A stretch of DNA of 64,000 nt from NCBI GenBank assembly GCA_965247055.1, contig CBDFGE010000005.1, positions 1 through 64,000 on the forward strand, written 5' to 3'. Under the pieces are notes generated by a model. It had not been told where the DNA came from, did no database searches, and saw only the letters and a list, made by a program, of their open reading frames with translations. The position numbers and the translations under genes are program-made. The stretch is from CBDFGE01 sp965247055. Its GTDB lineage: Bacteria > Chloroflexota > Dehalococcoidia > Lucifugimonadales > JAGWBF01. Below, piece by piece: positions 8,722 to 16,450 of this stretch; position 1 is the first letter of the stretch; the number at the start of each line of letters is the position of its first letter.

Positions 8722-10035
8722 GTGCCCACTACCAGGGGTAGCTCCAGGGTTTACCTGTGTTCCTTCTGTAGAAAAGGCGAGACGGAGTCGAACCGCCTGG
8801 TGGCTGGCCCCGGGAGGGTTTTCATTTGCTACGAGTGTATCAGGGCCTGTAAACAGGTCATAGACCAGAACTCCCCGCCCGCTACTAAGCAGGCTGGCCC
8901 CAAGCAGCGCAAGCTGCCTGTTCCAAGGGGGATATTCGAGTCCCTGGAGAACTACGTCGTTGGCCAAAGCCGTGCCAAGAAGACCCTCAGCGTCGCCGTA
9001 TATAACCACTACAAGAGGGTCTGGAACGGCAGCCGGCAGAGCGACGTCGAAATACAGAAGACAAACGTCCTCGTGATGGGCCCATCCGGGTCCGGCAAGA
9101 CCCTCCTGGCCCAGACGCTGGCAAGGATCCTCGAAGTCCCCTTCGCCATTGCCGACGCCACCTCCCTTACGGAGTCGGGCTATGTCGGGGAGGACGTAGA
9201 GAACATTCTGCTGAGGCTGATTCAGGCGGCCGATTGGGACATACCCAGCGCGGAACACGGCATAATCTACATAGACGAAATAGATAAGTTAGCCAGGAAG
9301 GAAGGCCCCAACCGGTCCATCACCAGGGACGTGTCGGGCGAAGGAGTGCAGCAGGAGCTGCTGAAGATCGTGGAGGGTTGCGTCGCCAACGTGCCGCCCC
9401 AGGGGGGCCGAAAGCATCCCTATCAGGAGTTCCTTCAGATCAAGACCCACGATGTCCTTTTCATCTGTGGTGGCGCCTTCGATGGGCTGGAGGCTATCGT
9501 TGAGCAACGTCTAGCCAGGGGTACCAGCCGTCTGGGCTTCAAGTCCAGGTCTTCCTGGGGTCCGGAGGAGAATGGCCAGGGAGGACCGAACGGAGGGAAC
9601 CCCCTGGGCTACCTGATTCCCGAGGACCTTCTTCAGTATGGATTTATCCCAGAGCTGGTGGGGCGTCTCCCCGTAGGGGCGTACCTGGATGTCCTGGATG
9701 AGGCCGCTCTGATAAAGGTGCTCACGGAGCCCAAGAATGCCATCGTTAAGCAGTACCAGCTTCTGTTTAGCATGGACCATGTGGAGCTCGTCCTCACTCC
9801 GAAGGCCCTGGAGGCGGCCGCGTCCGAGGCCATAACGCGTAAGACCGGAGCCAGGGGACTGCGAAGCATTATCGAGGAGACCTTGCTGGAAGTCATGTAT
9901 GAGCTCCCTTCCCTGAAAGGCGTGGAGAGGTGCGTCGTGGATGCCGATACGATCCGGCGGCAGGTCCCGCCCACTTTGTTGACGGCCTCTGGGGATCTGG
10001 TGGAGCTGCCAATGGAGCTGAAGCGGTCCGCGTAG
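8722..10035 (+). CDS. clpX: ATP-dependent Clp protease ATP-binding subunit ClpX
   Basis: A 437-residue AAA+ unfoldase that feeds substrates to ClpP. An N-terminal C4 zinc-binding domain has LCSFCRKGE and ICYECIRACK. Walker A is GPSGSGKTLLAQ and Walker B is IIYIDEIDKLA. The pore-loop region GYVGEDVENILLRL and the DVSGEGVQQELLKI segment are conserved. A ClpP-contact loop of the IGF type appears as RLGFKSRS. The C-terminal sensor 2 region contains TGARGLRSIIEE. GTG at 8722 follows AGGGGAG. It lies 30 nt after clpP and is probably in one operon with tig and clpP. Confidence 0.96.
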   Translation: MPTTRGSSRVYLCSFCRKGETESNRLVAGPGRVFICYECIRACKQVIDQNSPPATKQAGPKQRKLPVPRGIFESLENYVVGQSRAKKTLSVAVYNHYKRVWNGSRQSDVEIQKTNVLVMGPSGSGKTLLAQTLARILEVPFAIADATSLTESGYVGEDVENILLRLIQAADWDIPSAEHGIIYIDEIDKLARKEGPNRSITRDVSGEGVQQELLKIVEGCVANVPPQGGRKHPYQEFLQIKTHDVLFICGGAFDGLEAIVEQRLARGTSRLGFKSRSSWGPEENGQGGPNGGNPLGYLIPEDLLQYGFIPELVGRLPVGAYLDVLDEAALIKVLTEPKNAIVKQYQLLFSMDHVELVLTPKALEAAASEAITRKTGARGLRSIIEETLLEVMYELPSLKGVERCVVDADTIRRQVPPTLLTASGDLVELPMELKRSA

Positions 10036-10063
10036 CCTGTGCGGCCGCCGTCACGGCGGCGCC

Positions 10064-10237
10064 TCATGCCTCCCCCTTACTGTAGCCGTTACCTCCGTCG
10101 GGTTCCACACAGTGCTGTGCGAGCTGTCCGCGGGGTCCCGGACATCGCCGCACCTCCAAGACGGCCGCCTTCGGGTCCCGCAGGTCCCCCGGCTCGAACA
10201 CGTGGGAGTCGCAGTCGATAAACCGGTAGCGGGCCAT
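10064..10237 (-). pseudogene. Amidohydrolase 5' remnant
   Basis: A 57-residue ORF starting MARYRFIDCDSHVFEP, the characteristic beginning of metal-dependent amidohydrolases (amidohydrolase 2 family, with the DCDSH metal-binding start). It then runs into unrelated sequence and stops. A full enzyme has 300-400 residues, so most of the gene is gone. The start region is intact: AAGGAGG lies 8 nt before the ATG. It follows the flavin monooxygenase gene by 61 nt on the same strand, so it was probably the next cistron. Confidence 0.65.
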
Positions 10238-10298
10238 TGAGTCCTCCTTGACGTGGGCTACCGCCGTCCGTATGGTTGGGGTCGCGGCTGGGGCTGCG

Positions 10299-11333
10299 CT
10301 AAGCCGGACTGGTGCTGGACCCGGTCCTGGCAAACGCGCTAATCATGTCGCCGATTGCCTGTCCCGGTTCAACTCCCCGGGGCAGGTATGGCATGAGCAC
10401 CAGGAGGTCCGCGCCCGTGTCCTCGAAGGGTACGAGGGCCTGGCGGGCCCGTTGGGGCGGACCGAACACTCCGAGGGAGCGCACCATCTCGTCGGGGAAT
10501 TTGGCGGCGGCCGCGGCCACATCGCGACGCTCCGCCTCTGCTACGATGGTATCCATCTCTCTGGCGTACCCGTGCTCCCGAAGCATGCGCCTGTAGAAGG
10601 GCATTCGAGCTGCGAAGTTCGCCACCGCGAGGCGCACCGCCTGGGCCCCCGCGTCCTCGTCGCCGGAAACAGAAGTGGCCACGAAAGAGGCGATGGTGAC
10701 CGTGTCCGGATCGCGACCCGCCGCCAGAGCCCCCTCCCTGACCGTCTCGGCCCCTCTCCGGATGAACTGAGGGGTTGCCAGGTTCATCAGGACGCCGTCG
10801 GCCAGCTCCCCGGCCAGACGCCGCATCTTGGGGCGGAGCCCGGCGATGAAGATGGGGATGTGGAAGGGACGGGGCTCGAAGTATTTGCGGGAGGTGCCCA
10901 CGTAGTGGGGAATATTGTATACCTCGCCGCGATAGCTGAAATCCCGCTTCTGAGTCACCAGGCGCACTATCTCTGCGTACTCCCGCATGGTGGTAAGGGG
11001 GCGGCCCAGCTTGAGGCCGTGTCCGCCCTCGATGCCGTGGGCATGGCCCGTGCCCAGGCCGAAGATAGCCCGCTCTCCCGAGAGCTCTGCCACGGCCATC
11101 ATCGCCATCGCCGCCATCACCGGCGTCCGGGTGTAGATGGGGGTAATGCCCGAGCCCACCCGGATGCGCTGGGTCTTCATGGCGATGGCCGCCATCTGAG
11201 TGTAGGCGTCCTTGGAGTCCATGGTCTCGGTTACCCAGACGCTATGGAATCCCTTCCGCTCCGCCTCTTGGGCCAGCTCCACCGACAGCTGAACGGGCAG
11301 CCAGCTTCGTAGCACTACTCCCAGATCAGTCAC
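10299..11333 (-). CDS. LLM class flavin-dependent oxidoreductase
   Basis: A 344-residue luciferase-like monooxygenase with a TIM-barrel fold that binds reduced flavin (F420 or FMN). Typical segments are FHSVWVTETMD, RIRVGSGITPIYTRTP, RAIFGLGTGH and PIFIAGLRPKMRRLAGE, then a C-terminal ADLLVLMPYLPRG. The substrate is not predictable. The frame is open further upstream into a repeat, but GTG at 11333 is preceded by AAGGAGGG and gives a normal N-terminus. Downstream lies a truncated amidohydrolase, a frequent partner of such enzymes in related bacteria. A second, partial enzyme of this class lies at the right edge of the window. Confidence 0.9.
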   Translation of the reverse strand: MTDLGVVLRSWLPVQLSVELAQEAERKGFHSVWVTETMDSKDAYTQMAAIAMKTQRIRVGSGITPIYTRTPVMAAMAMMAVAELSGERAIFGLGTGHAHGIEGGHGLKLGRPLTTMREYAEIVRLVTQKRDFSYRGEVYNIPHYVGTSRKYFEPRPFHIPIFIAGLRPKMRRLAGELADGVLMNLATPQFIRRGAETVREGALAAGRDPDTVTIASFVATSVSGDEDAGAQAVRLAVANFAARMPFYRRMLREHGYAREMDTIVAEAERRDVAAAAAKFPDEMVRSLGVFGPPQRARQALVPFEDTGADLLVLMPYLPRGVEPGQAIGDMISAFARTGSSTSPA

Positions 11334-11361
11334 CGGTCCCTCCTTACTGGTGCTCTGCTTT

Positions 11362-11509
11362 CTAGCAGGGTGCTGAAAAAAGGGGAGTCCAGAGGGGCGG
11401 AGCCCCTTTGGCAGGGGTCTGGGGGTGTCTCCCAGATACAATTTCACCCCCTTCCTGGCCAGGAAGGGGCAAGGGGATGGACGAAGAGGGTTTTTCATCA
11501 GCCTGCTAG
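11362..11509. repeat. MITE-like element with terminal inverted repeats
   Basis: About 148 bp of non-coding DNA bounded by CTAGCAGGGTGCTGAAAAA at 11362-11380 and its near-perfect inverse at 11491-11509 (17 of 19 match). The CTAG at each end could be a target duplication of the CTAR kind. The interior has further palindromic pieces rich in CCCC/GGGG, for example around GGGGCGGAGCCCC. It lies between two minus-strand genes and encodes nothing. It is likely mobilised in trans by an IS transposase; this is an inference. Confidence 0.75.
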
Positions 11510-11537
11510 AGGGGCTTGTACAGATTTGGGTCCTCTT

Positions 11538-12914
11538 CTAAAGCCGCAGCTCGAGACGGGACTTTAGCATATGGGGCGGAATGTTAGTATCCCGCATAAA
11601 CTTCACCAGATATTGATGAATCTCTTTGGCTACTTCTGGCCGCTGGGAGATAACGTTTTGCGCCTGTCGAGGGTCCGATTGCAGGTTATACAACTCGGAT
11701 TGATCTGTGTCGGCACTGTACAGGAACGACCATTCCCCTGCAGTTATCGTAACGGTGGAGAACGGTCCCCGTCGTCGCAGGATATTGTCAACGTATCGGA
11801 CGGGATCGCCAGGGTTGGTAAATGGCTCGCCGCTAACGACAAACTCTCGGCCCGGCAGCGAAGTGTCCCGCATCTTTGGCAACAAGGAGATGCCCTCGAC
11901 GAAGGGGGGTATATCGTGGCCCAAAATATCCAGAACCGTAGGCATGACATCCACAGCGGATGCTAGCTGGCCGCAAACCCTAGCCGGGATTCCCGGGACA
12001 TGGATCAGTAGTGGGAGCAGGATATTTTCTTGGTAGAGAGGATTGGGGCCCCAGGCTGCGCCCTCCTGCATCCAATCCAGAGGTTTCCAGTCGGCTATGA
12101 ACATCTTCCCGAAAAGTCCTCCATGCTCGCCGAAGTAGAACCCGTGGTCAGTAGTGAAGATTATGACGGTGTTTTCCATCAGGCCCATGTTCTCGACTTT
12201 CCTCAGGAGGTGCCCTATCCAGGTGTCGACCATTGTGAGCTCCCCACAGTAGGTAGCATGGGATTTTTTTAACTTCTCCTCTGTGAAGCCTGGAACGTCC
12301 TTCCAGTAGCCATAAACGGGGTCTATTATTTCGCCGTCATAGCCGGGATAGTACAGTTCTGTGTAGTATGCGGGGGCATCCCAAGGCTCGTGGGGGTCCC
12401 ATGTGTCTACATAGAGGAAGAAATCTTCCTTGTAGTGGCGCTCCAGCCAGTTCATGGCGAGAGTGAAGGTTTGAGGGGCGCAGCGGTCCGCCTCATATCG
12501 CCAGTCGGCGCGCACGTCCAACGACTCGTGCCCAGGGATACGTTCACGTCGGCTATTTGGCTGACCTGAGTGCATCAAGAAGGCTTGGAATCCCCGGTCA
12601 AAGTTCATCCCTCCGCGCGTGTAGAAGGGGGTGTCGACCGCCGCGGCTGTCCTGACGCCTTTTTCGCGCAGTACCTGAGCCAGGGTTACCTGATCTTCCG
12701 GCAGCGGTCCCCACCCCATAAACGACATGGTCCAGCGGCCTGTGTGGTGATCGGCCCGAGCCGGCATGGTGGGAAATGCTGCAGCGTAATACCTATCGAA
12801 CCGGACAGACTTGGCCGCCAGGGCATCGAGGGCTGGAGTGTGTATAACCTTGTTTCCATATGCTCCAACATGGTCCTGGCGAACGGTGTCCGCAGTGATC
12901 CAGATGACATTCAT
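11538..12914 (-). CDS. Sulfatase-like hydrolase (alkaline phosphatase superfamily)
   Basis: A 458-residue protein of the sulfatase/phosphonate hydrolase fold. Metal ligands are seen in the N-terminal WITADTVRQDHVGAYG and in IIFTTDHGFYFGEHG, with DTWDPHEPWD in between. Genuine sulfatases have C/S-x-P-x-R, whose Cys or Ser is converted to formylglycine. Here the site reads FPTMPARADHHTGR, with Thr in place of Cys/Ser. The protein may instead use Thr as nucleophile, as phosphodiesterases and phosphonoacetate hydrolases of the same superfamily do. No signal peptide is seen, so it is probably cytoplasmic. AGGAGG precedes the ATG. It is followed at about 200 nt by the MITE and the flavin monooxygenase. 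Confidence 0.88.
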   Translation of the reverse strand: MNVIWITADTVRQDHVGAYGNKVIHTPALDALAAKSVRFDRYYAAAFPTMPARADHHTGRWTMSFMGWGPLPEDQVTLAQVLREKGVRTAAAVDTPFYTRGGMNFDRGFQAFLMHSGQPNSRRERIPGHESLDVRADWRYEADRCAPQTFTLAMNWLERHYKEDFFLYVDTWDPHEPWDAPAYYTELYYPGYDGEIIDPVYGYWKDVPGFTEEKLKKSHATYCGELTMVDTWIGHLLRKVENMGLMENTVIIFTTDHGFYFGEHGGLFGKMFIADWKPLDWMQEGAAWGPNPLYQENILLPLLIHVPGIPARVCGQLASAVDVMPTVLDILGHDIPPFVEGISLLPKMRDTSLPGREFVVSGEPFTNPGDPVRYVDNILRRRGPFSTVTITAGEWSFLYSADTDQSELYNLQSDPRQAQNVISQRPEVAKEIHQYLVKFMRDTNIPPHMLKSRLELRL

Positions 12915-12939
12915 TGTTTTCCGCCTCCTAAAAACTCAC

Positions 12940-13281
12940 TTATTTTATCGGCGCGGGCGCCAGGAGTGGCGGGCCCGGGGCGTCCTTGTACGCCCTGTAC
13001 GTCCGCGGGACCACCCTGTGGAGGGTCTGTACCCTGTTAAAGGGGTCGGGTTCGCGGACGAGCTGGGTGTGGACAATGAACAGGCCGGACTTTCGGGCCG
13101 CCCGCAGCAGCTCGTCCATGGAGCCTATGCGGGCGGCCACCAGGTCGGGGTCGAGCCCGATGGACGTCATCCGGTCCCGATGCTTGGCGTAAAACCCCTC
13201 CGGGTGGCAGAAGTCGTTCTGCATGTCCACCATGATAAGGGCGGTCTCTTTAGGGTCCAGCCTGATTCTCTCCACGTCCAT
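12940..13281 (-). pseudogene. Truncated isochorismatase-family cysteine hydrolase
   Basis: A 113-residue ORF with the N-terminal half of an isochorismatase-like hydrolase: TALIMVDMQNDFCHPEG with the catalytic Asp, then GLFIVHTQLV and HRVVPRTYRAYKDAPG. Intact proteins have about 180-230 residues, and their catalytic Cys lies in the second half (GVxTNxCV motif). Here the frame ends soon after APGPPLL, so that part is missing. The gene is followed within 26 nt by the sulfatase-like gene, which suggests a deletion between them. ATG at 13281 has AAAGGGGG upstream; an ATG 18 nt earlier is an alternative. Confidence 0.7.
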
Positions 13282-13498
13282 GGTAGCCCCCTTTGCCATG
13301 GTCTGTTCGTTGAGGCAGGCACTGACGAAGGAGCGGTACGCTTCCTTGCTTGCGGCGGCGGCCAGCATCAGCATAACTCCCGTCAGCCCTTGTAGTCAAC
13401 ATCGCGCCTCGTTCGGATATGGGGACCTGGCTTGGGGGCGCTCTTCGATTGTTTAGGGGTGCAGACCGAATGGGCGTGCCGGACAAAGTCGGGCTCAG

Positions 13499-15298
13499 TC
13501 ACCAGCCTATGGCGTAGCTGGCCCTGCGGGGGTCGGCGCCCGCGCTCAGGACCCCGGTCAGAGGGTCGCGCTGCGTCACGATGGCGCCGGAGCCCCCTCC
13601 GGTATGGGCTACCTCGACCACCACCACCTCGTGCCCCAGGTCCCCCAGAGTCGCACGGACGTCCTCGGGTATGCCGGCCTCCACGTTCAGCCGCCCTGGT
13701 AGATAGGCATGGGGGAAGAAGGAGTTGACAAGGGTCTGGGAGGAGAACCGGGGCGCCTCCACAGCGTGCTGGGGGTCCATGCCGAAGGCCAGCACGTTCA
13801 GCAGAAGCTGAAGGTCGGACTGGGTCTGGCTGTCGCCGCCGGGGCAGCCGATGGTCATGACTGGCTGGCCGTCCCTACAGACCATGTAGTTCACCAGGGT
13901 GGTGCGCGGCCTCTTGCCGGGCTCCAGTCCGTTGGGATGGCCGTCCTCGAGGCAAAACATCTCGCTCCGGGTGCTCAGGCAGAAACCCAGCTCCGGCATG
14001 AAGACGGATTTGGCCGGGTTGCCGCCGCTAAGGGTGGCGCAGACCATGTTCCCCTCCCTGTCCACGATGGAAAGGTGGGTGGTGCCGCCGTCGTCCCGGG
14101 CACCCCCGTCCCCCGGCGCCGGCGTGCCGGCCACTGGAACAACCTGTGTGGTGGGAGGGGTCTCCCTGGAGAGGGGCCACGGGGCGCCGGGCTCGGGCAG
14201 CTCTGAGAAGGCCCTGTCGGGACGTATGAGCGGCGCGCGGGTGGCGGCATAGGCTTTCGACAGTAGCCCGTCTATGGGTATTGTGGAGAGGCGGGGGTCT
14301 CCGTAGTATCTCTCCCGGTCGGCGAAGGCCAGCTTCAGCGCCTCGGTCAGTGTGTGGACATATCGGGCCGAGTTGTGGCCCATGGCGGCCAAGTCGAACT
14401 GCTCCAGGATGTTCAGCGCCTGAAGCAGCACCGCCGCCTGGGTCCAGGTTGGTTGGCCGCACACCTCGTAGCCCTGGTAGCTGGTGCGCAGCGGCTCCTC
14501 CAGCCCGGCGCGGTAGCCGGCCATGTCGTCGAGGCTCAGCAGGGCGCCAAGCTGCTCGCAGCTACGGATAATCGTCCGGGCGATGTCTCCCTGGTAGAAC
14601 ATCTCCCGTGCCGCCCGTATGCCGGAGACCCGGCTGCCCGAGGCGGCCACCTCGGCCTCCACTAGCCGGCCCAGGGTCGCCGCCATCTGGGGCTGCACCA
14701 TGATCTGCCCCAGCTCGGGAACGGCTCCTCCCGGGTAGAAGACGTCGAGTCCCCCCGGAGGATAAAGCTTGAACTGCTCCCTCATGCGGGAGCCCTGGAG
14801 GGTGCGATACATGAACTCGTACATGGGGAAGCCACGCTGGGCGTACTCGATGGCGGGCGCCATCACCTCGCCTAGGGTCCTGGTGCCGTATGTCTCCAGC
14901 ATTAGTATGTACGCGTCCACCACGCCGGGCACCGTCAGGGACAGCTCCGCGTTGGGGCCGGGGCCGGTGGGGATGCTGTCCAGGCCTCGCTCTCTGAAGA
15001 AGTCCACGGTGGCCCGTCCGCCGGCCGTCCCCTGGCCGCTGAGCGCCCACAGCTTCCCGCTGGCGGCGTGGTAGAGCAGGAAGGAGCCCTCGGCACCCAG
15101 GGAGAAGGACGCGGTGGGCTCGACGACGTTGGCGGTGAACCCGGCCGCCACCGCGGCGTCGAAGGCGTTCCCCCCGGCGAGGAGCATGCGCATCCCCGAA
15201 AGTGCCGTCAGGTGGTGCCCCGCCGACACGATCCCGTGGGTGCCGTGGATGACGGGTCGGCCTGTCGGGTACCGAGGGGGCTCCGTGGGCTTTAGCAT
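13499..15298 (-). CDS. Gamma-glutamyltransferase family protein
   Basis: A 599-residue N-terminal-nucleophile hydrolase proenzyme. The N-terminal half has MLLAGGNAFDAAVAAGFT and the donor-binding region. The autocatalytic cleavage site and nucleophile Thr are in DGGTTHLSIVDREGN near residue 405, and the oxyanion/small-subunit region includes GCPGGDSQTQ. Such enzymes cleave glutathione or gamma-glutamyl amides, or act as acylases in some clades. No export signal is visible, so it is probably cytoplasmic and may be an acylase-like relative. It is the first gene of the minus-strand group at 10-15.3 kb. Confidence 0.92.
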   Translation of the reverse strand: MLKPTEPPRYPTGRPVIHGTHGIVSAGHHLTALSGMRMLLAGGNAFDAAVAAGFTANVVEPTASFSLGAEGSFLLYHAASGKLWALSGQGTAGGRATVDFFRERGLDSIPTGPGPNAELSLTVPGVVDAYILMLETYGTRTLGEVMAPAIEYAQRGFPMYEFMYRTLQGSRMREQFKLYPPGGLDVFYPGGAVPELGQIMVQPQMAATLGRLVEAEVAASGSRVSGIRAAREMFYQGDIARTIIRSCEQLGALLSLDDMAGYRAGLEEPLRTSYQGYEVCGQPTWTQAAVLLQALNILEQFDLAAMGHNSARYVHTLTEALKLAFADRERYYGDPRLSTIPIDGLLSKAYAATRAPLIRPDRAFSELPEPGAPWPLSRETPPTTQVVPVAGTPAPGDGGARDDGGTTHLSIVDREGNMVCATLSGGNPAKSVFMPELGFCLSTRSEMFCLEDGHPNGLEPGKRPRTTLVNYMVCRDGQPVMTIGCPGGDSQTQSDLQLLLNVLAFGMDPQHAVEAPRFSSQTLVNSFFPHAYLPGRLNVEAGIPEDVRATLGDLGHEVVVVEVAHTGGGSGAIVTQRDPLTGVLSAGADPRRASYAIGW

Positions 15299-15490
15299 GG
15301 TGGACTCCGTGGGGGAACGTCAGAGCACATGGTACCATATACATCAAGAGGCCGGGTAAAGGATAGAGGACGGCTTGCAGAGGCGGGATGCCGCAGCGCC
15401 CAACTTGACTGATAGCGTATCGGCCCGACGATTTTCGGGCATCTGTCCCAGTTTTGCCGACGGACTCGGTCATCACGAAGAAGAGCGACA

Positions 15491-15519
15491 TTGACTTTTG
15501 GGAGTTTGTGGGGTATATT
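15491..15519 (+). promoter_or_regulatory. Strong sigma-70-like promoter
   Basis: TTGACT at 15491-15496 and TATATT at 15514-15519 are separated by 17 bp. It points at the unknown gene and the dockerin gene that follow. The expected transcript start lies about 15526. Confidence 0.65.
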
Positions 15520-15652
15520 CTCCCCACCGCAAGCCGCCCTGGACTCGTAGTACTGGCGGATTGTCAGGACGTTCGATCCGACGGACACCAGCCTGAAGGG
15601 CCTGGTCGACGAGTTCGCCTTAGGTGGGCGCACGGCCCAACCCACGGACGTC

Positions 15653-16390
15653 GTGTCTCTCGTCTACCTTGATCGGGAGGGCCTGGAGGTGCGGCGCGTC
15701 GACTGCTTCGGCTTCGTGCCCGTGCGGTACGGCTTCATCGATTTCGATAACATCTCCGTCCCGCTTCCCTTGGAGGTGGTGGAGCTCTCCGTCCAACGGT
15801 GCGAGTACTCTGGCACTGGGTCCCTGCAGCAACTGACCGCCAACACCTTCCGGCTCGAGTTAGAAGGGATTAGCGGCGAGCGGGTCCAGACGGTGGAGCC
15901 GGGGGCCATGGTCAACGTTCCCAGGGAGAGCCCCTCCCCACTAGGCCCGGGGTCAAGGGTTGTCGCTGGGCTCTCGCCTGCGGCGCTTCAGCCGGGCGTG
16001 ATCATAGCCGGCTTCGTGTTTGCCCTCCTCCAGGGCGGGGTGCCGGCCGGCGGGGACTGGACCTCTATCGAGGGAGGGGCCCGCGCTTTCGAGACCAACG
16101 AGAGTGGAAAGGTCGTCGAGAAGGTCACCGACGTGGAGCTGGTGGGCGCCCTGCTGGGTAGTCCCACCCGCTTCGAGATGATGCAGTGGCTCAACGACTG
16201 GACCGGGGGCCGTACGCCCACCGGTACGGCAACCCTCGAGCTTGAGGATCGCGATAGGGTTCTCTTGAAAACCATCCAGTTCCGGGACATCGTGCCCATC
16301 TCCTACCAGCCGCCCGCGGTTCAAGCCGACTCGACGGCCGTCCTGGAGGAGACGCTGGTCTTCAGGCCCCAGGCGGTCGTGGAACAGTAG
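15653..16390 (+). CDS. Conserved-looking hypothetical protein
   Basis: The annotated GTG start gives 245 residues, but the same frame is open back to a TAG at 15548 and reads protein-like there (RTFDPTDTSLKGLVDEFALGG from 15566). The true start may therefore be an unusual codon such as ATT at 15560, or the gene may have lost its start. I do not recognise the family. Features: no signal peptide or membrane segment; mixed beta pattern (VRYGFIDFDNISVPLPLEV); a Gly/Pro-rich middle; and a C-terminal part with MQWLNDWTGG and TATLELEDRDRVLLKTIQF, loosely reminiscent of phage-tail-tube-type beta proteins, though I would not assign it. It is followed 60 nt later by the dockerin protein. Confidence 0.6.
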   Translation: MSLVYLDREGLEVRRVDCFGFVPVRYGFIDFDNISVPLPLEVVELSVQRCEYSGTGSLQQLTANTFRLELEGISGERVQTVEPGAMVNVPRESPSPLGPGSRVVAGLSPAALQPGVIIAGFVFALLQGGVPAGGDWTSIEGGARAFETNESGKVVEKVTDVELVGALLGSPTRFEMMQWLNDWTGGRTPTGTATLELEDRDRVLLKTIQFRDIVPISYQPPAVQADSTAVLEETLVFRPQAVVEQ

Positions 16391-16450
16391 CAGAAGGTTG
16401 GTGGGACCGGGCCCAGGCAAGGTCACAGGAAATGGAGTTAGGCGATAGGA

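Noticed and set aside
10043..10060. GCCGCCGTCACGGCGGC hairpin after clpX as terminator
   Set aside because: A good stem but no T-run, and such palindromes are expected at this GC content.
15653..16390. Phage tail-tube protein
   Set aside because: Only a vague resemblance in the C-terminal part and no other phage genes nearby.
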